A stretch of DNA of 64,000 nt from Leguminivora glycinivorella (Eukaryota > Arthropoda > Insecta > Lepidoptera > Tortricidae). The notes under the pieces are model-generated. The model was not told the origin of the DNA, ran no database searches, and worked only from the letters and a program-made list of their open reading frames with translations. This document shows, in pieces, positions 31,378 through 40,785 of the stretch; position 1 is the first letter of the stretch; each line of letters starts with the position of its first letter. The position numbers and the translations under genes were made by a program. Where the stretch lies: positions 7,141,783 through 7,205,782 of the forward strand of contig NC_062980.1 in assembly GCF_023078275.1 (NCBI RefSeq), in the 5' to 3' direction.

Positions 31378-32783
31378 AAGTGGTTCAGTTACATGGGTTT
31401 ATTGGTACCGGTGACCACCATCTGGCTCCAACATCAGACCCTCAGTACCACCTCTTGTCAAAGGTCTTATTAAGAAGAAGTAAGAACCCAATGAGCCTGA
31501 TTACTAAATGGTTTAGTTACATGGATCACTGGTACTGGTGACCACCATCTGGCTCCATCATCAGACCCTGAGTACCACCTCTTGTCAAAGGTCTTATTGA
31601 GACGATCCCAATGAGCCTAAAGACGATGTGGTTTAGTCATATGGTTCATTGGTACTGGTACTGGTAACCACCATCTGTCTCCATTATCAGACCCTGAGTA
31701 CCACCTCTTGTCGACGGTCTTGTTGAGACGATTTCAATGAGCCTACATACGAAGTGGTTTAGTTCCATGGTTCATTGGTACTGGTGACCACCATCTGGTC
31801 CCATCATCAGACCCTGAGTACCACCTCTTGTTAAAGGTCTTATTGAGATGAACCCAATAAGGCTAAACACAAAGTGGTTTAGTCATATGATTCATTGGTA
31901 CTGGTGACAACCATCTGTCTCCATCATCAGACCCTGAGTACCACCTCTTGTAAAAGGTCTTGTTGAGACGAACCCAACGAGCCTAAACACGAAGTCGTTT
32001 ACTTACATGGTTCACTGGTACTGGTGACCACCTTCTGGCTCCATCATCAGATCTCGAGTACCACCTCTTGTCAAAGGTCTTATTGAGACGATCCCATTGA
32101 GCCTAAATACGAAGTGGTTTAGTCATATGGTTCATTGGTACTGGTGACCACCATCTGGCTCCATCATCAGACCCTGAGTACCACCTCTTGTCAAAGGTCT
32201 TGTTGAGACGAACCCAACGAGCCTAAACACGAAGTCGTTTACTTACATGGTTCACTGGTACTGGTGACCACCTTCTGGCTCCATCATCAGATCCCGAGTA
32301 CCACCTCTTGTCAAAGGTCTTATTGAGACGATCCCATTGAGCCTAAATACGAAGTGGTTTAGTCATATGGTTCATTGGTACTGGTGACCACCATCTGGCT
32401 CCATCATCAGACCCTGAGTACCACCTCTTGTCAAAGGTCTTGTTGAGACGAACCCAACGAGCCTAAACACGAAGTCGTTTACTTACATGGTTCACTGGTA
32501 CTGGTGACCACCTTCTGGCTCCATCATCAGATCCCGAGTACCACCTCTTGTCAAAGGTCTTATTGAGACGATCCCATTGAGCCTAAATACGAAGTGGTTT
32601 AGTCATATGGTTCATTGGTACTGGTGACCACCATCTGGCTCCATCATCAGACCCTGACTAACACCTCTTGTCAAAGGTCTTGTTGAGACGAACCCAACGA
32701 GCCTAAACACGAAGTCGTTTACTTACATGGTTCACTGGTACTGGTGACCACCTTCTGGCTCCATCATCAGATCCCGAGTACCA
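31378..32783 (+). repeat. 120-bp satellite with 240-bp higher-order units
   Basis: About 12 monomers. The marker AGTACCACCTCTTGTC recurs every 120 bp from 31573 (first two intervals 126-127 bp). From about 31980 two monomer types alternate: one with TTAGTCATATGGTTCATTGG and CACCATCTGG, the other with TTTACTTACATGGTTCACTG and CACCTTCTGG. They form almost identical 240-bp units at 31981, 32221, 32461 and 32701. The 5' monomers are more diverged. The array ends at GAGTACCATCTTGATG. Similar motifs (GTCTGATGATGG) occur at 47889. Confidence 0.95.
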
Positions 32784-32789
32784 TCTTGA

Positions 32790-33045
32790 TGTATCTTATC
32801 ATCTTGACCATATTGTAATTTTCGCATATTTATCATCATAACGTTGTAATACTTTAACATTCAAACATAACAAAATATTACAAAAGCAAATATTTACGGA
32901 TCTAGGATCAAATTCGTTGGTCGTTGTTTACACACACACAATGCGAGGATAGCCCGTGTATAAACAAGGCGTCCGACCCACACAACGATAAATATTCTCG
33001 ACGTTTGCGATGAAAACTCGGAGAGCGAAGCGACATACGTCTCAC
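32790..33045 (-). other. Possible intron start downstream of candidate exon
   Basis: On the minus strand this follows the donor GTGAGACGTATG. The frame stays open past the donor for about 46 codons, so retention is possible. I cannot identify a second exon or acceptor. Confidence 0.2.
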
Positions 33046-33087
33046 CTCCTCGAGCTCCGGCGCGGCACTGAAATCGCAGGCGTCCAT
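33046..33087 (-). CDS. Candidate first coding exon, 14 codons plus splice donor
   Basis: On the minus strand, TTACCGGCG-ATG-GAC opens a frame encoding MDACDFSAAPELEE. It ends at GAGGAG followed by GTGAGA, a near-consensus splice donor in phase 0. The exon and about 60 bp around it are GC-rich with several CpG, unlike the AT-rich surroundings. This is typical of a 5' coding exon near a promoter. The frame also stays open upstream, but the nearest start there is not ATG, so 33087 is the chosen start. I do not recognise the protein. It lies inside the possible TTAA element, so it could be a transposon or captured sequence instead of a host gene. Confidence 0.35.
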
Positions 33088-33539
33088 CGCCGGTAAAATA
33101 GCGACAGGAAGGCTAGTTTTCAAAAAATTGGCAAAAAATCATGATAAAATATTATAACGACAAATGGATAACAGCAATTTAAGCACATTGTGCAGATTAT
33201 TTATATACTAAAATAACTTCGATAACATGTAGATTTTCGGAGAAATGATCACTTGTTTCGATGTATTTTCAAGACAAAATTGAGTTCGTTTTACTTTCAA
33301 TTTCTCAATTTCAAAGGATTAAATGATAAATATTGTTTAATGGGCATAAAGTACAAGATATTAGGAATTTAAATTTACCGCATTTATGAGAGTGAGCTTA
33401 TCAAATTGTATATAATAAAAGCTCCGAAATCTGTGCTTCGCGCGGTTTTTCCTAAACGCGCATCAGAAAAAAAATCATTACTAATTGAAAAAGCTTTTTC
33501 TTCCATATGTTTTTTAATGAACCGACAGTTAATTAGATT
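33088..33539. other. AT-rich flank, possible 5' region of the candidate exon
   Basis: No element recognised. It would be the 5' UTR and promoter side if the exon is real. I see no TATA box at a convincing distance. Confidence 0.25.
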
Positions 33540-33654
33540 TTCTAACTGAAACAAGTACTTTTACTGTCTTTTAGTATGAGTAAAGTGTACAATTTTGCCG
33601 ATAAATATTGTACATTTTACAATATATCGCCTTTTTTTGTCATAGCGCTCTTAA

Positions 33655-35460
33655 GTAAGAGTGCAACTATTGATTTGCCTGTTACTGTTTTTGACTTTTT
33701 AGAATACAGTTCATGAAGTACTGAGAAGATATGTAATACATTTCGTTATCATAGAGGCAGGCATTTTTCCACGATAGACTCCAAAGGCTTCGATTTGTGA
33801 AATGTAGGCAAGTCTTGAGGGGTTGTTCCACTAATTATTCATTCGTCCATCTGTGAATAACATAAGTACCTATTGTCCTTTGATTTTCACTTATAGCTTT
33901 AACCGACCGCGGACTGAGGTAATAGCGACACTAACATTCGTTTATAGTCTGCCGGTGACCACGAACGTAATGTGAAATGTCACGTGTGAGACATCGAGCC
34001 AAATATAAACGTAAGTGTTACACAATTGTGTCCTTACGTTTAAAATCTATCAACAAACAAAACAAGCGCATAGCTTTTTCACTAATGAGGAGTTGAAACG
34101 GAGTGGAATAAAAAAATCTTAACCCGATTTAAAACCCACGCAAGGGCTTCAAGAATACGGAATTCCCACGAAATTTGTTCGGCCAAATGAGCGACTGAGC
34201 GTTATTCCAAATTATTATGTAAACAAGACTTCAGCCTGATTTTTAAGCGGTGTTGACTCTTGAAATGCGCTAGCTCAATTTGTACTACGACAGCGTTTTC
34301 GCTAGTGTACAGTTTGTCAGTTTTAAGTAACATAAAAACTGTATCGGTTTCAATTAAGACATAATCTAGAAAGAAATATGAATGTATGACTTTGAACAAT
34401 TAGCATTACTACGGTGAAAACTTCTATTGTAAAGGGGCTCGCTTTTCTCTGCAGTTGGCTCTGCCTAATAAAATTCTCTTGAAATAATGTAACCTATTGG
34501 CGTTCTTATTACATGCATTCAGGTCATCCAAATATATCGCGATGAACTACATTTTAAATATTCCTAATGCTATTTAAATAAAAACTCAAAGTGCTTTTCT
34601 CGGCTGCATATTAGGACATTGGCGCACCATTTTATTTATTTAATCTTGACTTTGCTTTTGATTGTCAAAATTCTTTCACAAATAAATACAATCTGAAGCG
34701 CTTATGATTTGTCTTCATTGTCTTCAAGAGTGTTATAAGTTATAAGGGACGTTACTAGTAAGATAGAACCCTCGCCTATTATGAAACTATGTCAACATGC
34801 CGTTAAGGAACGCATACTTGAGATAGCTTCTGTTGGGTAGGTACTTACGAAATCTTGTCTTCTGTTTCTATATGGTGGCGGCTGGTCGTGAAATGCACTA
34901 TAAAGTAGTCATATTTAAACCAATTAATAGATAGGTGGGATATTAGATTTATAGTCCGAAAGCGCGCACAAATAGCCCCCGCGAAGTTATAGACTTCGCC
35001 TACAATTACCTACACTCCTTTCGACCATGCTTTAGTACCACATTCTCACATTTCAATTTACGAAATTCCTACTTTCTGCACTTGTAAATAACGCGATTAT
35101 GTTGCAGAAGTTGGAATTTGTTAAGGGTTCGTATTTTGTCGTATTTCCGGCATCAAATCAGTAACGCAACATTAAAATTGAGGTTTTGGCAGCCAAATCC
35201 TTTGGCACCCTGCCTCTGCACAATCCGTCCAAAATGCCATTCAAATCAAGCCTTTTTGTTTTCGGCTGCAGCCTCTGCCAAGCGGCAAAGGGGCGCCGGC
35301 AACGAGTAACGCGAAGAAATGCTTTGATGTAAAGTTCTTGTTTTTAAAGTTAGACATTCTTCACGCACTTTTGAAAGTAGGCCAAACCTTTAACGTCATA
35401 ACAAGTCGACCAAAAATAACTGTTTCTAACTCCCAGATATGTTATTTTGAACTGATAGAC
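33655..35460. other. Unassigned stretch
   Basis: No gene supported. 35190-35310 is somewhat GC-rich with an open frame on the plus strand (63 codons, unrecognised). Confidence 0.35.
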
Positions 35461-35467
35461 CAGAAAG

Positions 35468-35513
35468 GCCGTCCCTCTTCCTATCGCACTATTTGTAAGT
35501 GCGATAGAGACGG
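35468..35513. repeat. Hairpin GGCCGTC...GACGGCC
   Basis: GGCCGTCCCTCTTCCTATCG then CAC pairs with GTGCGATAGAGACGGCC around a short loop, with a small bulge. Sequences of this type, ending GTGCGATAG and GACGGCC, are common in lepidopteran DNA and are probably a tiny MITE. Confidence 0.75.
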
Positions 35514-35573
35514 CCAGATGTTTAATAATTTATCGCGCAATCATACTTGCCTGTCTGGAAGGGTTGTTTAATA

Positions 35574-36227
35574 CAGTGCGTAAACGTAATAAGGGCGATA
35601 AATGAAACCAGGCATATAATTCAATATTGTTATAATTAATTAAGAGGTGTTTATGAGTTACTCTTAATTTTCAGCCCATAATTAATTTTTGAAAAAATTC
35701 GTATTGTAAACGAGGTTGCGATGACAATCAATGTAACTGTCAACGAGCGTTTAACGCGAGTGTGTTTGCATTACGTTGCGGGGTGTACTCTGTAAATGAG
35801 TACATGGATTTGAATTTTTAATGACCGATGATATAATTATACCTATATTTCTCTGTTATATAATATTTTCTTGCTTCGTGATAATTTCATGATATTGTAA
35901 CTTAATTTATTAATTTTATTTAGCTTGGCATGTGTATTTTCTTTCTTTGTAAATGACGATCCTCATTTGGGAGACACAATTATTTTTATTTGGAATTTAT
36001 TATGTAATTTTTGACGATCATGATGAGAAGATAAACATAATTTTGACATGTAGCAAATTTATAGTGTAATTTTTATCATGAAATAAAGAAATCTAATCTA
36101 ATCTAATCTAATTAATTTGTATGGATAAAAAAAAAATTCAATTTTAAGTAAAAGTTATCTAATTCCATTTTTTATGTCCTATACTCACCACCGTTAAGAG
36201 GTTCGCCCGTATTAGGTTTACACCCTG
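35574..36227. mobile_element. TA-flanked MITE, copy split by a LINE tail
   Basis: Ends CAGTGCGTAAACGTAATAAG and, read inward from the right, CAGGGTGTAAACCTAATACG. TA at 35572-35573 and 36228-36229. Matches 23771-24124 on both sides of an insertion at about 35784-36110. Confidence 0.85.
35784..36110 (+). mobile_element. 5'-truncated LINE 3' end with (AATCT)n tail
   Basis: About 327 bp present here and absent from the sister MITE copy. It ends in GAAATAAAGAAATCTAATCT followed by more AATCT units. This is an AATAAA signal and a pentanucleotide tail as in several non-LTR retrotransposons. It carries no coding frame. The insertion point is bracketed by TTGCGGG and AATT(A)ATTTGTATGG. A target duplication is not clear because the tail and target share AAT. 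Confidence 0.75.
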
Positions 36228-36313
36228 TATACTGAGATATGTAAAATTTCATCTCATACATAATTTTGATTAATTTATATAACTATTCAACAGGTACGGT
36301 ATAGGTATACCTA

Positions 36314-36562
36314 CACTGAGAGAAATTTGCATTGTGAATTTAACAAGTTCGACTTGTTGCGGTTTATCTGTTTGAATCAGCCAAACGTATGTTTAAAACA
36401 ATATGTGTCAGGTTGTTTTTATAAAATCGACTTGTTGATTCAAATATATTGCCGATTCAAATGACAAGTAGCTTGTTGTTTGAACCAAAGAGCACGTAGG
36501 CGCTATTTTAACCAAAAAACTTGTTGAACGAACATGAAAACTGGTTGTATTTTCTCTCAATG
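36314..36562. mobile_element. MITE with CACTGAGAGAAA ends, copy 1
   Basis: Left end CACTGAGAGAAATTT is mirrored by ATTTTCTCTCAATG at the right, with TA on both sides. The 249-bp interior includes GACTTGTTGCGGTTTATC and several CTTGTTG/CAACAAG motifs. It is nearly identical to 45464-45715 in the same orientation. Confidence 0.85.
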
Positions 36563-37240
36563 TAGAGCATATCCAATTAATTGTTTTTTATGATTTTTTT
36601 AATATAACTATTGTGTCATATAGTTGCTCTAAATATACTTAGAAGCTTTATCCTAAAGGTAAAGAAGAATAAATTTATATAAGAAGTAGTAACTTTCTTA
36701 CACAACATTGATTAAAACAACGAAAACTCTTAAAGTGAAAACACGCCACTCGACTCGTGACCTTCCCCTCCTCATTCAGATGGATTTTCTGCAAATAGAA
36801 ATGAAATACAATTTACAATAGAACAACGTATAAATGTGATAAAGATATCTTGTGACATGATTTGTTTGTGACTTTAGCATATGATAGCAGAAAGATTCCG
36901 TTTATTTCTTTTTCCTTTTATTTTGGGTTTGTTATTCAAACAAATAGAACATTTTGACAAGCAGAAATATCTACAATCAATGCCACTTGATTTAGAATAA
37001 AATTCTTATTCTACCGTGTATCTATTTTGCGGTGACTTTACTGACTTTATGTATCTATATATAATAAATGATATATTTGCTTGTTTCAGGTAATCATTGC
37101 TGGCGCAGATTGAACTATACGGATATAGACTGCAACCCAACTGCAGCGTTGGCTCACAGTTGCTGTCGCATGCAGTCAGTGTTATACACATCAAGTTCGA
37201 TGTAGACATCATCATGTTTTCTATGACGTTCTCGCTTAGT
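36563..37240. other. Unassigned AT-rich stretch
   Basis: No gene or element recognised. Confidence 0.4.
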
Positions 37241-37244
37241 GTAA

Positions 37245-37384
37245 CGCCGTGTCTTGCGTGGGCGACGGTCGCGCGACCGTCGCCATCGCATCGTCTACTT
37301 CCATATCGATAAGGTTTGATTTCGTATGCGTCGCATCGCCGTCGCGCGACCATCGCGCGACCGTCGCCCACGCAAGCCACGGCG
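37245..37384. mobile_element. GC-rich MITE, TAA target, 32-bp inverted repeats
   Basis: CGCCGTGTCTTGCGTGGGCG continuing ACGGTCGCGCGA on the left matches the reverse complement of the right end with a single mismatch. TAA occurs on both sides (37242-37244 and 37385-37387). The 140-bp element is CpG-rich (GTCGCGCGACCGTCGCC). A 3-bp TAA duplication is compatible with PIF/Harbinger elements. Frames through it are incidental. Confidence 0.75.
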
Positions 37385-37467
37385 TAAGAGCTGAGTGCAC
37401 GCTCATATTGGGCGTGCTGTGAGGTGAGGCGAGCGGCCTGCATGTCAAACAATATTGAAGCTCATAC

Positions 37468-37963
37468 AGGTGTCCATCGTGCGTAGCCGAATGCACAAAC
37501 GCTCACGAAACGCCTAAGAAACGAAACGCTCGTAGATGGGCCATTTTTTTCAAAGTTGTCCACTTTTTTTGTAACATGGGTATTTTTTACGCGATTAATA
37601 CTCAGAATCGCGAGGCATCTCGATCCTGATAGGAGAAAAAAAAAGTCCCAAGATTTCCATAAATTTTTTCGAACCTTCCAATTCGCTACCGCTATACAAA
37701 ATGTATGAAAAAATGGTAACGGAATGGGAAAAAAACCTTGGGACACTTTTTTTCTCCTATTAGAATTGAAAGAGTTCGCGATTCTGAGTGGAAATCACAT
37801 AAAAATTTCCAAATCCAAAAAAAAGTGGGGTGGACAACTTTGAAAAAAAGTGACCCATCTATCTCTATCGCTCTTGCGTATTGGCGCGACGAGCCAGACT
37901 ACCTTTGGCGGCGTTTAGTTTTCGTTTCGCGTCGTAGAAATGCCATTCGGCTACGACGCTGCA
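37468..37963. mobile_element. Palindromic element, CGTAGCCGAATG family, with nested insertion
   Basis: Left GCGTAGCCGAATGCACAAAC and GAAACGAAACGCTCGTAG. Right CTCTATCGCTCTTGCGTATT, TTCGTTTCGCGTCGTAGAAA and GCCATTCGGCTACGACG. The order matches the reverse complement of the uninterrupted relative at 51751-51921. The extra 327 bp at 37534-37860 is absent there. Confidence 0.75.
37534..37860. mobile_element. Nested foldback element inside the palindromic element
   Basis: AGATGGGCCATTTTTTTTCA on the left and its near-complement AAAAGTGACCCATCT on the right begin arms of about 110 bp. Inner landmarks pair too: TTGTCCAC with GTGGACAA, CTCAGAATCGCGA with TCGCGATTCTGAG, and AGTCCCAAG with CTTGGGAC. 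Absent from the sister copy at 51751. Confidence 0.8.
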
Positions 37964-39280
37964 AGGGGTCTACGCACGCTCGCCCGCCCCGCTGTACGCC
38001 CCGCCGAACGCTCCGCTCTGAGCGTCCACTCAGGCTTTACACTATCGAGTAACTTATTCTGAACTTATTACACTTGCCTTGACCAACAGGTACCTAGTTA
38101 AAGCTAAAGTGAGTAATTTCGTTGAATTAAGTTGTAGTTTTAAGTGCATCGCGTGACTGAAAGAACCCAAAGAACATGTCTGCGATGCAGCTAGTCTCTA
38201 CGGAATACTTGAATGGTATCCGAGTGACACAGAGCACTCACCAAGCAAATGGAATTTGTCAAAACGAGAATGTAATATACCTACATATAGTATCGGTTGC
38301 ACTTTCGTGTATACTTAAATTTTAGAAAACCGGAACCTTAACCGGAAAACCTTAGCCGCTTAAGTCCTTCTTGACGCGCACGCTGCCCTGAGATAAGGAA
38401 TGCAATGCACGGTCGATTGTGTATCTACTTGAGTGGGCGCTATTTAATTTTTACCCGCTAATATAATTGTAGTGTTAATTTTTAATTTTAATTTATCCTA
38501 TGTATCACAATAAATTAAATGTAAAATGTATCCACGAATCGAGTGTCAACACAAACCTGATAGGGTTTCATGGCACTCTGGTGTATGAACAAATGTAAGA
38601 TTTTTAATATAGACTAAAAAAAAAAATAGTAAGACCCCATTGGCTAGCGACAGTCAAGTGTAAAAATACAGGTTTGCACAATACACATAGTCTTTCTCAA
38701 AAATATGTCGCAAAGCATATTAATTCCGTGTCGATCAGAGTGTACATCATGTTGTTAAGTGGCTTCTTCATCATACTTAAAACGAAAGAGGACAACCGCC
38801 ACTAAAACGATTTTTTATACAAACCTCCCTTTGAAATATATTTACACAATTTTAATGTATTTTAATCTACATATGTAGCAGATATTAAATGATTAAATTA
38901 CATTGAATATTGTACTATAAATTAGGTGCGTCAAACTGGTTTTAAATGTACTCATTTTCAAAATGCCTATATATTCCTAACAATCAAAATAATTCGTAAT
39001 TCGTAAAAATCAAACACAGGGACAAAGTTCTAGTTAAAATACATCGAATTGTTTTTAAATATTTTCCAGCAATGTTAATATCCGTGGAGGAAAATGAGGT
39101 CTACGCTTCTATGAAGAATCGGTCTCGTATCCTCTTAAGAGTTGCTTGAGACAAGTCAGAAACAATATGATGGATGGTCATTTAACTCACTTAGTAAACG
39201 TCAACTTTTTGGCAACTGAAATTGCTTTTAAGAATGTACATTAATCAGCTTAAATTTATTTTGTAAGGCTTTATCTTAAA
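37964..39280. other. Unassigned stretch
   Basis: A GC-rich tail at 37965-38035 (CGCTCGCCCGCCCCGCTGTA) probably belongs to another repeat of the same type. The rest is AT-rich with no gene supported. Confidence 0.35.
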
Positions 39281-39283
39281 ACT

Positions 39284-39640
39284 GTCTTAGAACATACAAA
39301 CCAAATTTATTAGAGTTCGCCAATCCAAGTTTGTGTGTCGAATAGTTTCTAAGTTATGTCGCATACACGTCCTGTGCAAACAGGGACTCAAATTACGAAA
39401 AGCTTTTTTTGAGCTATAAAATTAGCGTAAACGTTTTTGTACACATTCCAATAGGTACTTATTTTGAACTTTCATTGTATAACAAAAGTTGTCTTAGAAC
39501 ATATACAAACCAAATTTAATAGTTTCTCGATCCAAGTTTCTGTGGCGAATAGTTTCAAAGTTATGTATGCACACGTCCTATGCAAACAAGGAGTCAAGTT
39601 ACGAAAAGGTTTATGTTGTGAGCTATATTCTGTTAAACAA
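39284..39640. repeat. 207-bp direct repeat, two diverged units
   Basis: GTCTTAGAACATACAAACCA at 39284 recurs as GTCTTAGAACATATACAAAC at 39491. GTTTC.AAGTTATGT, CACGTCCT.TGCAAAC and TTACGAAAAG follow in both units. Diverged, with indels. Confidence 0.75.
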
Positions 39641-39751
39641 GTTTGTCAGTAAATAAGAACTAAGAAAACTATAGGTAACTTTTTCTCTAGCACCCCAAAA
39701 GAAAAGGATGCATATAGTTTTCTTTGTTCTTATTTACTGACAGACTTGGTT
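39636..39751. repeat. Inverted repeat with 37-bp arms
   Basis: AACAAGTTTGTCAGTAAATA continuing AGAACTAAGAAAACTAT (39636-39672) pairs with 39714-39751, with two or three mismatches. It overlaps the end of the second 207-bp unit. A small foldback element. Confidence 0.8.
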
Positions 39752-40424
39752 GACAGAGTATATAAAATCTGCGTAAACCTTGGTAACATCTCGTACCGAT
39801 CGGTTACACAAAATTGAGGGCGTATTTAGGTGACTCGCTGCGGTGGTAATTTTTTTGAAAACATAATATTTGGAGTTGGATTTTGATATGAATTTAGACA
39901 TACATTCATTCATAATATCGTAAAAACGTGTAGGATAATAACCAAATTATACAATCAAGTAAATATTTTTTATATTGTTAATAAACCCCAGCCACCAACG
40001 AACATGATTTTAATTAAGTTCGACTTAAGTGGTAACAATATGAAAGAAAGATATGAGTATTAAGTACTCATATCTTTCTCTGACACGCTCGAGTAACTTA
40101 AATATGCCCCCTTTGTCTCCCCCACCATTATTAATGGGTAAACAATGTAACCATGCCCCATGTGAATGCCAGTTACGTATCCGTATTGACCTTACATGAA
40201 ATGTTACACGTGCCTTTATTAAACCGACTTTCTTTAGACACAATGTACATGTATTTTTTATTGTAATCGATATAAATAATAGCTAAAAAAGTGGTACTTA
40301 TGTCAGCTGTGTAAAAAAGTTTGAACTTCGATTAAGTATGTACACTTGTAAAATGTTCATATTCTTCTTATAGAAAATTATGTAATGAAGTTTATTCCTA
40401 GGTATTGGTAAAAGTGGTATATTT
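39752..40424. other. Unassigned apart from a hairpin at 40045
   Basis: No gene seen. Confidence 0.4.
40045..40079. repeat. Perfect 15-bp hairpin
   Basis: AGAAAGATATGAGTA pairs exactly with TACTCATATCTTTCT around a 5-base loop (TTAAG). Confidence 0.9.
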
Positions 40425-40700
40425 ATTTATTTAATCTTTATTGCACAAAAGAAAATCTTACAGTACAAAAGGCGGACTTAATGCTTTAAGGCATTCTCTA
40501 CCAGTCAACCTCAAGGCTAAGCAGAGAGACTGTGAGCGGTGCTACAATTTCAACAGTAAAATCAAAACAAAGGAAATAAAAGAAAGCATACTAAATAAAC
40601 TAAACATAAGTACACATATAATTTACAAATACATATACATACATATAACTATACATACCAAATATATATAAATATATATATATATATATAGACGAAACAT
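40425..40700 (-). repeat. LINE 3' end, inverted, plus AT-rich tract
   Basis: TTATTTATTTAATCTTTATT then GCACAAAAG, AAAGGCGGACTTAATGC and GGCATTCTCTACCAGTCAAC are the reverse complement of a common lepidopteran LINE 3' end. CATACATATAACTATACATA and a TA run (40662-40690) follow. Confidence 0.6.
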
Positions 40701-40754
40701 GTGAAACTAAGAGTATAGATACTAATATAGATAGTATTTTATATGATATAGCAG

Positions 40755-40785
40755 GTGTGCGGTTAGGTAACCACTAACCGCACAC
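40755..40785. repeat. Perfect 12-bp hairpin
   Basis: GTGTGCGGTTAG pairs with CTAACCGCACAC around the 7-base loop GTAACCA. Confidence 0.9.

Larger units (their letters stand above)
30888..33650. mobile_element. Possible 2.76-kb TTAA-flanked element enclosing a satellite
   Basis: Flanked by TTAA (30884-30887 and 33651-33654). Ends are GAGCGTTATAAC on the left and GAGCGCTATGAC read inward from the right. The left 40 bp and right 110 bp match the two halves of the 142-bp element at 496-637, in the same order and orientation. This is what a long parent and an internally deleted MITE would look like. Between the ends lie the 120-bp satellite and a GC-rich block with a possible first exon. The alternative is two unrelated fragments that happen to face each other. 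I see no transposase. Confidence 0.4.

Noticed and set aside
31378..32783. CRISPR array
   Set aside because: Continuous tandem 120-bp monomers without unique spacers, in eukaryotic DNA.
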